A DNA stretch of 64,000 nt from Planctomycetaceae bacterium (GCA_020638995.1 JACKHM010000001.1:806001-870000), one strand, 5' to 3'. Positions 35,301 through 44,275 are shown, numbered from the stretch's first letter. Made by a program: numbers and translations. Notes: generated from the letters alone by a model not told the origin.

Positions 35301-35865
35301 GGGAGATGGAACCGGAAGTGGTAAACAACCGCCGACTGGCAACGAGCAACCGGATTCGGCGACCGAAAAGGACCCAGCTGGCTCGGAGAGTGGCACGAAA
35401 CAGGGCCGAGAAGGCTTCGCCACAGGTGGTGGCTTGCCAGCAGACGATGAATCAACTTCAACGATCGACAAGGCGTTGGAAGTTCCCCCGGGAGACGAAG
35501 CCAATCTCGAATACTCGCGTCGGGCAACCGACATGGTGTTGGAGTACTTGAAGGAACAGCAAGACAACCCCGATCAGGAGTTGCTCGACGAACTCGGTTG
35601 GACCGAGAAAGAGCTGGGCGACTTTCTAGAGCGTTGGCAGCAATTGAAGCAAGCCGTTGCCGAAGGCGATAGCGGCAAGCGAGAACTCGACGAATCGCTT
35701 CGCGGTCTCGGCCTGCGACCGTCACGCGACCGCGTGCGACAAGGTACAGCGGCGAACGATGGGGCAAGTGGCCTCCGCGATGCAGGCCCCCGAACCGCTC
35801 CCCCGCCAGCCTACCAGAAACTCTTCGATGCCTTCAAAAAGGGCGCAGCGCGATCGATTCGTTAG
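32395..35865 (+). CDS. Giant membrane-anchored protein with a Gly/Ser/Gln/Glu-rich low-complexity region (DUF4175-like)
   Basis: 1156 residues from the ATG at 32395 (a TTG at 32365 is possible). Three hydrophobic segments lie near the N-terminus (about 38-60, 66-90, 160-182), as in DUF4175-like proteins. Beta-rich Ig-like segments follow (about 200-540). A very hydrophilic stretch, nt 34020-35450, is almost pure Gly, Ser, Gln, Glu, Asp, Asn, Pro, Lys (GQSQAGQSGGGEQAGGDTGQ type). A conserved C-terminal tail (RRATDMVLEYLKEQQDNPDQELLDELGWTEKELGDFLERWQQLK) ends the protein. The conserved tail argues that the low-complexity linker is kept in frame and functional. Function unknown; assigned to the cell envelope. 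Confidence 0.85.
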   Translation: MATGAAQPNQPAASASDADRFIEQQLEKTRFQVRVVDLASSLMALVTAILGYSLVLTVVDHWIMPLAWWGRWLACFALLGAVGYYLASVIVPLMLRPINPIYAARAIEESDPSLKNSLINFLLFRNDHASLHRLVFSAMEQRAAADLHRVTIEHAIDRSKVIHFGYLLAGVLTVCAAYTIFSPKDPLQSVSRVVAPWADIERPTRIQINDVQPGDAIVFQGDTVEVSCSLVGTTDTVTLFFSTLDGEIVERAVDMQLAPDGLRLRCKLPPGDGGFQQSISYRIEAGDAKSPTYRVEVSPAPHIAVRELEYDFPSYTKRPKQTDEGQADIKALEGTRVTIHAKANQPIRSAFIELGESQGKMLRRPMEHREQEAWQTITLELQADRKTPIYSSYRLQFVTDAGRESADPILHRIEVLPDLSPEVSILTPTQEVTEVPQDGSQTIEVRAIDPDFGVTAVRLHLVMGGTTLIEKALLQDQQGVEGQTVHSYEFRPHLLGLQPGDRVVYRASAEDNRAAVGSNSPEPNQARTKDYQLLVVPPHKTPANSDGGSTTDQQPTQPRNNESSGARESSETPEGEQPKSGGPESSEEAQSGGDESQEGLSGAAAQGSSTEESDQGSGESESQSQAGQDGASGGQSQAGQSGGGEQAGGDTGQQEGEAGSESGRGEPQGPSEPLHDGEVFERALERMRQQAKDTGQQGKGQSSEGEPQGNSNDQGVGPKTTGGNESPTKGASHGESTNGASEDKQPNGDAKDSSQQQSDPPSPGKGSQHQDNNLGAGEQHQGATGKGGTSKKAGQPTGKNGAEPDDGDERTPSGPKDMREKDPGSGDSGDSGAGQNSKDTTGSGSVESGKPEERVENRDRPKSTQPNSTEPQDNADPGFTKDKKQSDSQGESSGDRSGGGQKGPGQGANQAGNDSAGQNSAADEGAGAATESGTGETSSASGDKQRGEGETGSTGNEKGNGSSSRSDPSGDGTGSGKQPPTGNEQPDSATEKDPAGSESGTKQGREGFATGGGLPADDESTSTIDKALEVPPGDEANLEYSRRATDMVLEYLKEQQDNPDQELLDELGWTEKELGDFLERWQQLKQAVAEGDSGKRELDESLRGLGLRPSRDRVRQGTAANDGASGLRDAGPRTAPPPAYQKLFDAFKKGAARSIR

Positions 35866-35904
35866 CGCGAGGTAGGCTGGGGCGCGGCCAAAACTGCTGT
35901 TAAG

Positions 35905-37548
35905 ATGCCAGACATGGCACTCCAAGCACCCCGATACCTCGCGCCGTTTCACCCCAAGCACATTCCGCACTTTTTCACCGACGTGTTAATCATCGGTGGT
36001 GGCTTGGCGGGACTGCGAGCGGCCAACGCCGTTGACTCAAAACTGTCCGTCTTGGTGGTGACCAAGGACGAACTTAAACAATCGAACAGCAACTACGCCC
36101 AAGGCGGAATCGCCGGCGTGTTGGCTCCCGATGATCGCTTCGAAGATCACATCGCCGATACGATGACCGCGGGTGGCGAACTGTGCGACTCGGAAGTCGT
36201 CGAGATGGTTGTGCGGGAAGCACCCGACCATATCAAGGAACTAATCCGTTGGGGCACAGAATTCGATCGTGAATCCGGCCAATTGACGCTCGGTCGCGAG
36301 GGAGGCCACGGGCACAACCGCATCGTACACGCGTTGGGCGACGCCACGGGCAAGGAGGTCATGCGAGCGGTAATCGAATGGACCAGACGCCTGCGAAACG
36401 TCGAAATTCTCGAACGCACGTTTACGTTGGACTTGCTCACGCACGAAGGTATTTGCCGTGGAGCTTTGGTGGCTGACGCAAGTGGAGCCAAAACTCTAGT
36501 GTGGGCGAAGCAGACGATTCTCTGCACAGGCGGTATCGGGCAAGTCTACCGCGAATCGACCAATCCACCGGTCGCAACGGGCGACGGACACGCGATCGCC
36601 TTTCGCGCGGGAGCCGAGTTGCGCGACATGGAGTTCGTTCAGTTCCATCCCACGGTGTTGTACATCGCAGGCAGCAGTCGCAGCTTGATCACCGAGGCGA
36701 TTCGCGGCGAAGGCGGTCGATTGATCGACCGGCAAGGACATCGCTTTATGCTCGACTACGATGAGCGAGCCGAACTGGCACCACGCGACATCGTCTCACA
36801 GGCAATCGCCAGCCAAATGGAGAAGACACGTCATCCCAACGTGTACCTCGACCTCAGCCACCTCGATCCCGAGTTCGTCTTGAAGCGTTTTCCAGGCATC
36901 GCGGCAGCCTGCGGCAAATTCGGCATCGATATCACGCGAGATCCAATCCCTGTGCGTCCGGGAGCGCACTACATGATCGGCGGCCTCACGGTCGACCAAA
37001 ATGGTGCTACGACGCTTCCCGGTCTGTGGGCGGCTGGTGAAGTCACGTCGAGCGGGTTGCACGGCGCCAACCGTTTGGCGTCGAATAGCCTGTTGGAAGG
37101 ACTCGTGTACGGAGAACACGCAGGACGAGCGGCCTCCGCTGCGGCGAGCCTGATCGAGGACGATTTTCGTGCGATTCCGCTGCAGAATGAAGCCGTCATC
37201 CTGCCGAACGAACCCCTGGATTTGGACGACATTCGTAATTCACTGAAGAGTTTAATGTGGCGAGCGGCCGGCGTTCAACGATGTCGCGAGGAGCTTGTCG
37301 CTGCGGCAGACACGATTGACAACTGGTGCCGATACGTCCTGGCACGGCAGTTCAATGACGCGGATGGATGGGAACTACAAAACATGCTCACACTGGCGCG
37401 GATCATGGTCTCGGCGGCCTTGTCGCGGGAAGAATCCCGCGGCGTCCACCTGCGGACTGACTTCCCCGAGACTGACGACGCACAGTGGCACCGAAGAATT
37501 GCTTTTCGACGCGACGGTAACGGGGCGCTGATATCGGTCGGTAGCTAG
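35905..37548 (+). CDS. nadB: L-aspartate oxidase
   Basis: 547 residues; M1 at 35905 or M4 at 35914. First step of de novo NAD synthesis: L-aspartate to iminoaspartate with FAD. Motifs: FAD Rossmann VLIIGGGLAGLRAANAV, SNSNYAQGGIAGVLAPDD, EGGHGHNRIVHALGDATGKEVMRAVIE, EFVQFHPTVLYI, EAIRGEGGRLID, RPGAHYMIGGLTVD, and GLHGANRLASNSLLEGLVYGEHAG. The C-terminal helical domain is complete. No nadA or nadC is seen adjacent. It is followed by a 257-bp gap with no evident gene. Confidence 0.95.
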   Translation: MPDMALQAPRYLAPFHPKHIPHFFTDVLIIGGGLAGLRAANAVDSKLSVLVVTKDELKQSNSNYAQGGIAGVLAPDDRFEDHIADTMTAGGELCDSEVVEMVVREAPDHIKELIRWGTEFDRESGQLTLGREGGHGHNRIVHALGDATGKEVMRAVIEWTRRLRNVEILERTFTLDLLTHEGICRGALVADASGAKTLVWAKQTILCTGGIGQVYRESTNPPVATGDGHAIAFRAGAELRDMEFVQFHPTVLYIAGSSRSLITEAIRGEGGRLIDRQGHRFMLDYDERAELAPRDIVSQAIASQMEKTRHPNVYLDLSHLDPEFVLKRFPGIAAACGKFGIDITRDPIPVRPGAHYMIGGLTVDQNGATTLPGLWAAGEVTSSGLHGANRLASNSLLEGLVYGEHAGRAASAAASLIEDDFRAIPLQNEAVILPNEPLDLDDIRNSLKSLMWRAAGVQRCREELVAAADTIDNWCRYVLARQFNDADGWELQNMLTLARIMVSAALSREESRGVHLRTDFPETDDAQWHRRIAFRRDGNGALISVGS

Positions 37549-37805
37549 ATGCAGCATCTAGGCTGCTTGAACTGAAAATCGCTCGGCTTTACATTGTGGT
37601 CTACGCAGTTCAGGAACGATCAGGAGTGAACACCTCAGAAGCTGCGAAAAGTTTGATTGAACCAACCAACATCGGGCGGCGTAGAGAACATCCGTGGTCG
37701 GTGCAGATCGCCTCCGACCCGCTGCATATTAGGACGTAATTAAGGACCAATTCGGTCCCGGGAAGCCGGCTCCCACCTTCACTGGTTTCTCCCGAAGTCC
37801 TGTCA

Positions 37806-38603
37806 ATGGTTAGAGATACGGAATTGCTAATGAGCGACACACCGAACGCGAATCAAAGTAAGGCGGACAATCGACCGGCAATGATCGAGGCGATTGGGCT
37901 GTCAAAGTTCTATGGTATCTTCACGGCCACCAAGGATGTTTCCTTCAAGGTCCACGAAGGCGAACTAGTCGCTTTCCTTGGCCCCAACGGCGCCGGCAAG
38001 AGCACAACGATGAAGATGCTGACCGGCTACTTGGCTCCCTCGGAAGGCATGGCCAAGATCGCGGGTCATGATATGGCCAAAGATCGACTGGACGCCTCCG
38101 CGCGGCTGGGGTATCTGCCGGAAAACGGCCCACTTTACCCTGACATGACGCCGCACAGTCTACTAAACTTTTTCGCCGATGCCCGAGGAATGGACTCGGC
38201 TCGTAAGCAGGAACGAATCGACGCCGTTATCGATATGACTCGACTGAGCTCTGTCGTTTACAAGCCAATCAGCAAACTCTCGAAGGGCTACCGCCAACGC
38301 GTCGGAATGGCTCAAGCACTGTTACACGAGCCTGACGTGTTGATTATGGACGAGCCAACTGCGGGCCTGGACCCGAATCAAATCCGCGACGTCCGCGACG
38401 TGCTGCGGCAACTGAGTGAGACAAAGACGATTTTGCTGTCGACCCACATTTTGCAAGAAGTCGAGGCGATGGCGAGCCGTGTCGTGATGATCAACGAGGG
38501 GCGACTGGTTTACGATGGTTCGGTCAGCGAACTCGGACAGAACAGCGATGAACTTCAACAAGCATTCCATCGCTTGACCAAGACGGAAGCAGTCCCTGCT
38601 TAG
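37806..38603 (+). CDS. ABC transporter ATP-binding protein, GldA-like
   Basis: 265 residues; ATG at 37806 or 37830 (the second, MSDTPNANQ, is the more usual length). ABC ATPase motifs: Walker A GPNGAGKSTT, Q-loop region GYLPENGPLYPDMT, signature LSKGYRQRVGMAQALLH, Walker B LIMDEPTAGLDPNQ, and switch His in LLSTHILQEVEAMA. It is closest in arrangement to gliding-type GldA partners because the next gene fuses GldF- and GldG-like parts. The three genes 37806-43222 look like one operon (63 and 50 bp gaps). It energises an exporter of unknown substrate. Confidence 0.95.
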   Translation: MVRDTELLMSDTPNANQSKADNRPAMIEAIGLSKFYGIFTATKDVSFKVHEGELVAFLGPNGAGKSTTMKMLTGYLAPSEGMAKIAGHDMAKDRLDASARLGYLPENGPLYPDMTPHSLLNFFADARGMDSARKQERIDAVIDMTRLSSVVYKPISKLSKGYRQRVGMAQALLHEPDVLIMDEPTAGLDPNQIRDVRDVLRQLSETKTILLSTHILQEVEAMASRVVMINEGRLVYDGSVSELGQNSDELQQAFHRLTKTEAVPA

Positions 38604-38666
38604 CACAGGCTGCGTTTAGAGTTATCCAACATACCGTTTGTTTGATTGTGGAACGGAACTGAAGCT

Positions 38667-41558
38667 ATGGGTTTAGCGTTCATTCAGATTTTGGTGCTTG
38701 ACGTCGCCTTTCTGGCGTTATGTGTGTTAGTCGTCTCGCCGCTGATTGCCTATAAGAAGGCGGCTTATGCCGTTTTGAAGCGAAACTTTGTCGGTTACTT
38801 CAGCAACCCGACGGGTTATGTGTTCTTGTGCTTGTTTGTGCTGCTCACTTCCTTTGCAGCCTTTTGGCCTCACGAGTTTTTCACAGCCAATCTCGCCAAT
38901 CTCGACCAGCTGAACCAGGTGCTGCCACTGATCATGTTGGTCTTTATTCCGGCGATTACGATGAGCATCTGGTCGGAAGAACGCCGCCAAGGAACTGACG
39001 AGTTGCTACTCACGTTGCCTGCCGACGACTTCGATATTGTTATCGGCAAGTATCTCGCCGCGGCGGCGATCTTTACGGCATCGCTGATGTTTTCGCAGTT
39101 CTCGAACTACATGGTGCTGGCATCGCTTTCGATGGGCGACCTTGACACCGGCTTGTTCTTCACGACCTACCTTGGCTATTGGCTTGTCGGATTGGCAATG
39201 TTGGCGATCGGCATGGTCGCGTCATTTCTGACCAGTAACATGACGGTTGGCTTTATTCTCGGAGCTGCATTCAACGCTCCACTGGCCTTTGCCGCGAGCG
39301 CAGAACTTATCATTCCCTCGCCTGCTGTGGCGAGAAGTGTTTCATTTTGGAGTTTAGCGTCGAACTTCGATGACCTCGGACGAGGTGTCTTGAGCATGTC
39401 GTCATTCATCTACTTCGCATTGGTCGTCGCCATTGGTCTCTATATCAGCATGGTGTTGATCGGCGCGCGACATTGGGGAGGTCGAGGTGGACCGTGGATG
39501 TTCCTGCACTTTGTTGCGAGAGCACTGGCATTGGTCGCGGTTTTGATTTTCGGAGTCCTCTTTTTTACCGACCACGATGTGATTCGATACGACGCAACTG
39601 CAGGGAAGGTCAGCTCGCTGTCGCCGAAGACCAAGGAACTGATCCGGAACCTGAAAGCCGAGCATCCAATTCAAATCGACGCGTTTGTTAGCAGCGAGGT
39701 TCCCGAAGCATATGTCCAGACAAAGTTCAACCTGATTTCGTTGCTCAAGGAATTTGACGCCATGTCTGGCGGAAAAATTAAAGTCCGCTTGCATGACAAT
39801 CTCGAACCGTTCAGCGAAGAAGCAGCACTTGCCGAAGATCGATTTGGAATCCAGCCCACGATGGTGCGAACTCGCAGCCGTGGTGCGTTTAAGGACGAAG
39901 AAGTCATCTTGGGCGCGGCGTTCAATTGCGGCTTGGAAAAGGTCGTCGTGCCATTTTTCGATTACGGAATTCCCGTCGAGTATGAATTGACGCGTTCGAT
40001 CGGAACCGTTGCTGAAGGAGAACGCAAAAAGGTCGGAATCGTGCGCACCGACGCTCAACTTTACGGCGGCTTTTCGTTCGCAGGCGGAATGCCTCGTCAA
40101 ATCCCACGGCAAGAGATCGTCGAAGAATTGGAGAAGCAATACGACGTCGAAGAAATCGACCCAACCAGCCCCATTGAAGACGGCAAGTATGATGTGATGG
40201 TCGTTGTACAACCGTCGTCGCTCGGCCCGCAAGAGTTGCCGAACGTCGTCGAGGCCGTTAAGAGCGGTGTGCCGACGGCTATCTTTGAAGATCCCGCACC
40301 GATCTTCCTGTCGATGGCTCCGGGAACCGGAGAGCCGAAGCAATCGCCAGGCGGAATGTTCGGTGGCGGACAGCAGCCACAACCCAAAGGCAACATTCGC
40401 GACCTCTGGGCCGCGATCGGCATTGAACCGCCGGGCGAACCTAACTTCCAAGGCGGTTTCAATCCTGACGTCGCTTGGCAGCGGTACAACCCTTACCAGA
40501 AGCTTCAAATACAAGGCATTCCCGACTCGTGGGTCTTCGCCAGCACAGAATCTCCCGGAGCCGACAACGCGATCAACAGCGAAGATGCGATTACCAAGGG
40601 GCTCACGGAGATTCTCTTTCCCGTGCCCGGAGTGATCGTACCGGCGGCCAACAGCGAGTTGAAAGTCACTCCGCTGGTAAAGACAGGCGACTTCGCCGGT
40701 CGCATGAGATATGAACAGTTTCGCAACAATCAACAAGACCCAGCTCGCCTTCAAGGCGCTCAAGGTAACCCCACTGGCGAGCAGATATTGGCTGCACGTA
40801 TTCGTGGCGTTGGTGGCGAGGAGGCCAAAGACGAATCCAAGGAAGACGCCGAAACTCAAACTGAAGATTCCGCCGAAGGTGAGCAAACAGCTAAGCCTAT
40901 CAATGTTGTATATGTGGCCGATATCGACCTGATGATGTCCGCCTTCATGCGGATTCGAGCTCGTCCGGACGACGACGAAGAAATGAACTGGCGATTTGAA
41001 AACGTGAACTTCCTCCTCAATATTGTCGATTCGCTGTCGGGCGATGACGATTACGTCGAGATTCGCCGCCGTAAGCCGTACCACACGACACTGAAAAAGA
41101 TCGAAGAAAAGGTACGATCGCAACGCGACGCAGAGTTCCGCAATCGCATCGAGTACGAGGAGAAGTTCAATGACGAGATCAAGAAGATCGAAGAGGAAAA
41201 TCAAAAGCTAAACAAGGAACTCAACGACCAGCTCGAAGAAATGCAGAAGAAACAACGCGAAGGAGGCGATGTCAGTTCGGCCGACTTACTCGCACTAATG
41301 CAAGCAAACTCCATTAAGGAGCAGGAGTTGGAACAAAAGCTGGCCGTAAAACGCGAACAGATGCAACGCGAGCGGGATGACCGAATCGAAGAAGCTCGAC
41401 GCCAAACTGACTTGAAGATCCTCGAGATCCAGAATTTTTACAAGTTCCTGGCAGTGGCGTTGCCTCCCATACCACCGTTGCTGGTTGGATTGATCGTGTT
41501 CGTTAGCCGACGCCTGCGAGAACGAGAAGGCATCGCCAAGTCACGTTTGCGAAGTTAG
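38667..41558 (+). CDS. ABC-2 permease (GldF-like) fused to GldG-like extracytoplasmic domain
   Basis: 963 residues from the ATG at 38667. Residues about 1-300 carry seven or so membrane segments and the ABC-2 permease pattern (FVGYFSNPTGYVFLCLFVLLTSF; SIWSEERRQGTDELLLTLP). After another membrane helix, residues about 320-770 are the GldG-like (PF09822-type) domain: SLSPKTKELIRNLKAEHPIQIDAF, MVVVQPSSLGPQELPNVVEAV. An acidic linker is followed by a coiled coil (about 820-920, rich in Glu/Lys/Gln) and a terminal helix (PPIPPLLVGLIVFVSRR). In Bacteroidetes GldF and GldG are separate proteins; fusion is common outside them. Partner of the ATPase before it. Confidence 0.92.
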   Translation: MGLAFIQILVLDVAFLALCVLVVSPLIAYKKAAYAVLKRNFVGYFSNPTGYVFLCLFVLLTSFAAFWPHEFFTANLANLDQLNQVLPLIMLVFIPAITMSIWSEERRQGTDELLLTLPADDFDIVIGKYLAAAAIFTASLMFSQFSNYMVLASLSMGDLDTGLFFTTYLGYWLVGLAMLAIGMVASFLTSNMTVGFILGAAFNAPLAFAASAELIIPSPAVARSVSFWSLASNFDDLGRGVLSMSSFIYFALVVAIGLYISMVLIGARHWGGRGGPWMFLHFVARALALVAVLIFGVLFFTDHDVIRYDATAGKVSSLSPKTKELIRNLKAEHPIQIDAFVSSEVPEAYVQTKFNLISLLKEFDAMSGGKIKVRLHDNLEPFSEEAALAEDRFGIQPTMVRTRSRGAFKDEEVILGAAFNCGLEKVVVPFFDYGIPVEYELTRSIGTVAEGERKKVGIVRTDAQLYGGFSFAGGMPRQIPRQEIVEELEKQYDVEEIDPTSPIEDGKYDVMVVVQPSSLGPQELPNVVEAVKSGVPTAIFEDPAPIFLSMAPGTGEPKQSPGGMFGGGQQPQPKGNIRDLWAAIGIEPPGEPNFQGGFNPDVAWQRYNPYQKLQIQGIPDSWVFASTESPGADNAINSEDAITKGLTEILFPVPGVIVPAANSELKVTPLVKTGDFAGRMRYEQFRNNQQDPARLQGAQGNPTGEQILAARIRGVGGEEAKDESKEDAETQTEDSAEGEQTAKPINVVYVADIDLMMSAFMRIRARPDDDEEMNWRFENVNFLLNIVDSLSGDDDYVEIRRRKPYHTTLKKIEEKVRSQRDAEFRNRIEYEEKFNDEIKKIEEENQKLNKELNDQLEEMQKKQREGGDVSSADLLALMQANSIKEQELEQKLAVKREQMQRERDDRIEEARRQTDLKILEIQNFYKFLAVALPPIPPLLVGLIVFVSRRLREREGIAKSRLRS

Positions 41559-41608
41559 TCACAGCCAAATTGTCGGAACAGTTTAAGATTCCGAGGAGTT
41601 GATTAAAG

Positions 41609-43222
41609 ATGAACGAAGCAACAAAGACAGCAGTCTTTGCGGGTGTCGCCGTCCTGGTTGGTTGCGTGTGGTTGATTGCAAGACCAACGGATCAAGGAGA
41701 AGGTCGCGATTTTCAAGCGGTAGGACGTGTGCTGTTCGAGAAGTTAGATGACCCTACACTCGCGTCGAGCCTCGAAATCCTTCGTTACAACGAAGATCTC
41801 GGTGAAATTCACGAGTTTAAGGTTGCCAAGAACGGCAAGACGGGCTTGTGGAGTATCCCGTCTCACTCGGATTATCCCGCAGACGCCGAGACGCGCATTC
41901 GTGACGTTGCGACGAGCTTGGTCGGACTCAAGGTCCTCGGCGTCGTTACTGAAGATAAATCGGAGCACGAATTGTTCGGCGTCGAAGAGCCTGACAAGTC
42001 ATCGACAAAGCTTGGTGACAAGGGCGTTGGACTGCTAGTTAGCTTTGAAGATCAAAAAGGCAAGAAATTGGCTAGTCTGATTATTGGCAAGCCAATCAAA
42101 GGAGCCGACGGTCATCATTTCGTGCGTGAACCAGGACGCGACTTGGTCTATGACGTCGAGATCGACCCAGACCGTTTCTCCACTAAGTTCGAAGATTGGA
42201 TCAAACAAGATCTTCTCGACCTCGCCGCGATCGATGTCGAACGGATGAAAGTGAAAGATTATTCCGTCTTGCGAACAACACGTGGTTTTCAGATTGAACC
42301 CAAGTTCGACCTCATCGCTGACTGGAACAGCAACGACAACAAATGGGAGTTGAATGAGTTTCTGACTTACAAGAATGCAAACGGCCCCGACTCGCTGAAG
42401 CCCATCACGAGTGAGTTGCTTCCCGGCGAGGAATTGAACGGTACCAAGTTGAATGATTTGAAGAATGCCTTGGCAGGCCTGAAGATTGCCGATGTGCGAC
42501 GTAAGCCGTCAGGATTGGGTGCGGACCTTAAGGCCGAAGCCGGCTTTCTGAATGACCAAGAGAGTGTCAATTCGCTGGTCGGACGTGGATTCTATCCGCT
42601 GTCGATCAGCGGTGGTGATCCGGAAATCCTATCGGCCAACGGCGACTTGCATGCCTATATGAAGGATGGCTACGAGTACGTCCTACGGTTTGGAAACGTC
42701 GCAGGTACAGAAGAAGATTCGGAAGAAAACAAATTGAATCGGTACCTGATGGTCACAGCGGCGATTAACGACGCAAAATTCCCGATGCCAGAACTTGAAG
42801 TGGTTCCTAAGAAACCCGCGTCGGCTGATGTACCGCCACCACCTAGCACAGACGCGCCCGCAAATCCCTCCGACGCTGATGCCGATACAGCCAAAGAAGA
42901 AGAGAAACCAGAAGAGTCGAACGACGGTGAGGAAGAAGAGTCTTCGCTCGACAAAGAGATTAAACGAATAGAAAAGGAAAATCAGCGTAAGCTTGACGAG
43001 TGGAAGGACAAGCGAGGCAAAGCCGAAGAGAAAGTTCGTGAGTTGAATGCCCGCTTTGCAGATTGGTACTACGTTGTCGCCGAAGATGAATACAAAAAGA
43101 TTCGACTCACGCGAAGTGATTTGATCAAGGAGGGAGAGAAAGCCGCAGACGAAGGCTTTGGAGTCGACGCATTCCGAAAACTGCAAGACGAGGGGCTGAA
43201 AAAGCCGGATGCCGACGAATAG
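41609..43222 (+). CDS. DUF4340 domain-containing membrane-anchored protein
   Basis: 537 residues. One N-terminal membrane helix (AVFAGVAVLVGCVWLIA), then a periplasmic part with the DUF4340 repeats (LWSIPSHSDYPADAETRIRDVATSLVGLKVLGVV; KGKKLASLIIGKPIKGADGHHFVREPG; VYDVEIDPDRFSTKFEDWIKQDLLDL). An acidic Glu-rich stretch (about 430-460) precedes a charged coiled coil (about 455-490) and a final ADWYYVVAEDEYKKIRLTR segment. DUF4340 genes habitually follow Gld-type ABC exporters, as here (50 bp after the fused permease), suggesting a shared complex. Confidence 0.93.
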   Translation: MNEATKTAVFAGVAVLVGCVWLIARPTDQGEGRDFQAVGRVLFEKLDDPTLASSLEILRYNEDLGEIHEFKVAKNGKTGLWSIPSHSDYPADAETRIRDVATSLVGLKVLGVVTEDKSEHELFGVEEPDKSSTKLGDKGVGLLVSFEDQKGKKLASLIIGKPIKGADGHHFVREPGRDLVYDVEIDPDRFSTKFEDWIKQDLLDLAAIDVERMKVKDYSVLRTTRGFQIEPKFDLIADWNSNDNKWELNEFLTYKNANGPDSLKPITSELLPGEELNGTKLNDLKNALAGLKIADVRRKPSGLGADLKAEAGFLNDQESVNSLVGRGFYPLSISGGDPEILSANGDLHAYMKDGYEYVLRFGNVAGTEEDSEENKLNRYLMVTAAINDAKFPMPELEVVPKKPASADVPPPPSTDAPANPSDADADTAKEEEKPEESNDGEEEESSLDKEIKRIEKENQRKLDEWKDKRGKAEEKVRELNARFADWYYVVAEDEYKKIRLTRSDLIKEGEKAADEGFGVDAFRKLQDEGLKKPDADE

Positions 43223-43332
43223 CGACTCAGGTTCCATATTAATTTTCCCCGAGCGCTGATCGGAAGCCGTTGGCACGAGTGCGATTTATCACTGACTTCT
43301 TCTCTCACTTCGTATGGAAATGAAATGTCCGG

Positions 43333-43359
43333 AAACGCTGCAACTAGATGCCAGCGTTT
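43333..43359 (+). terminator. Putative terminator of the ABC exporter operon
   Basis: An 8-bp perfect stem (AAACGCTG / CAGCGTTT) with an 11-nt loop, followed by a short T stretch, 110 bp after the DUF4340 stop. It would work as an intrinsic terminator in the plus direction. Confidence 0.45.
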
Positions 43360-43373
43360 TCCCAGCTATAGGC

Positions 43374-43740
43374 TTAGTTGCCATAGGGTCGGGCGCCGAA
43401 GCGTTCATTGCACAGCAGCAATACCAACTTGCGTTGAATTGTTTCATCGGCCTCGCGCCGCACGCGTAGGAACCCGGTGCCCGCATACAGAATGTCGGTC
43501 AGCCCATCTTCATCGCCGAACACAAACGCTCGGTGCCCGGCATGACATGGCATGCCAACACACGTCGTCCCTTCTGCGGATAGATGCCACAAACAATACG
43601 AACCTTGTGCCGGCGCAGGTTGCCCACGTCGTCGGGGTCGAAGCCGATGTCCAAATCGATTCAAATCGTCCCGTCAACACCATCGGCCAACGCGTTCGGC
43701 GTCATTGGGTTCCGGCCTTGATCGATCACCGAGGCACAAC
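43374..43740 (-). pseudogene. Remnant of a glycosyltransferase-like gene
   Basis: In one frame the minus strand reads SVIDQGRNPMTPNALADGVDGTI, then a TGA (43661-43663) where the family has Trp, then IDLDIGFDPDDVGNLRRHK and VRIVCGIYPQKGRRVLACHV. After MPGTE (about 43529) the frame is lost by one base and continues in another as AFVFGDEDGLTDILYAGTGF and LRVRREADETIQRKL, stopping at 43374 right after LCNERFGARPYGN. The DSDIGF-like motif and the ERFG end recall a family of conserved glycosyltransferase-like proteins whose C-terminal third is missing here. Three lesions (stop, frameshift, truncation) mark it as decayed. Confidence 0.65.
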
Positions 43741-44205
43741 CTGGCGACTACTTGTTGGCTCATTCCGGACGCCTTCGGCACGATACACGTCCCCCAACGC
43801 GTCCGTCACCCCATGCAACTCGTCGCCCGACTCATCCATCTCTGCTTGCGGGATCGTGGTGATCGGTTGAGGCCCATCCGCCGGGAGCACTTTCGCGGCT
43901 TCGCGATTCAACGAGAAACCCAGATATTTCTCCACGGCGTCGTACTCGCCGTTTTTCAATTCCTCGTACCGAACCACAAGGACATCGAGTTCTTCCGACT
44001 GTTCGAAGAAACCGCTGGTCAACTCCGTCCATACAACCGAGCGGTGATGAGCGGGGAGAGCACTGGAAACCTGGGCGTATAGGACGATGCGACTCGCAGT
44101 TCGGCCACCCGACCCGCTTCCACTCAGATTCGCCGTTGTCTTTATGTAAAGGCGAACTAAACTGGAGGGGTTGCCCTTTCTTGGTTGCAGGTCGACTTTT
44201 TTCAC
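43726..44205 (-). pseudogene. Possible sulfotransferase-like remnant
   Basis: A 159-codon frame whose middle (SGFFEQSEELDVLVVRYEEL, KNGEYDAVEKYLGFSLN) resembles the part of sulfotransferases that holds the RYEDL-type motif. The N-terminal 50 codons and the C-terminal third do not look like the family, and no PAPS-binding loop is present. It sits directly upstream of the glycosyltransferase remnant on the same strand. Taken together they may be the rest of a surface-polysaccharide locus. It could also be a real small gene of unknown function. Confidence 0.35.
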
Positions 44206-44275
44206 ATCTCGTCGACAATCGGCTCCGATCGTGTGGCAATTCTCTTTCCGCAGTACGCCTCTGAAAGGTTGACCG

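Noticed and set aside
34583..35567. Two long alternative frames (322 codons plus, 277 codons minus) within the low-complexity gene
   Set aside because: They arise from the biased base composition of the Gly/Ser/Gln stretch; neither has conserved motifs or a start signal.
37546..37560. Near-palindrome TAGATGC-A-GCATCTA overlapping the nadB stop
   Set aside because: A one-base loop is not a real hairpin, and the stem that remains with a proper loop is only 5 bp with no T-run.
39402..41204. 600-codon minus-strand frame
   Set aside because: Complete shadow of the GldFG-like gene, whose plus frame has clear domains and a normal start.
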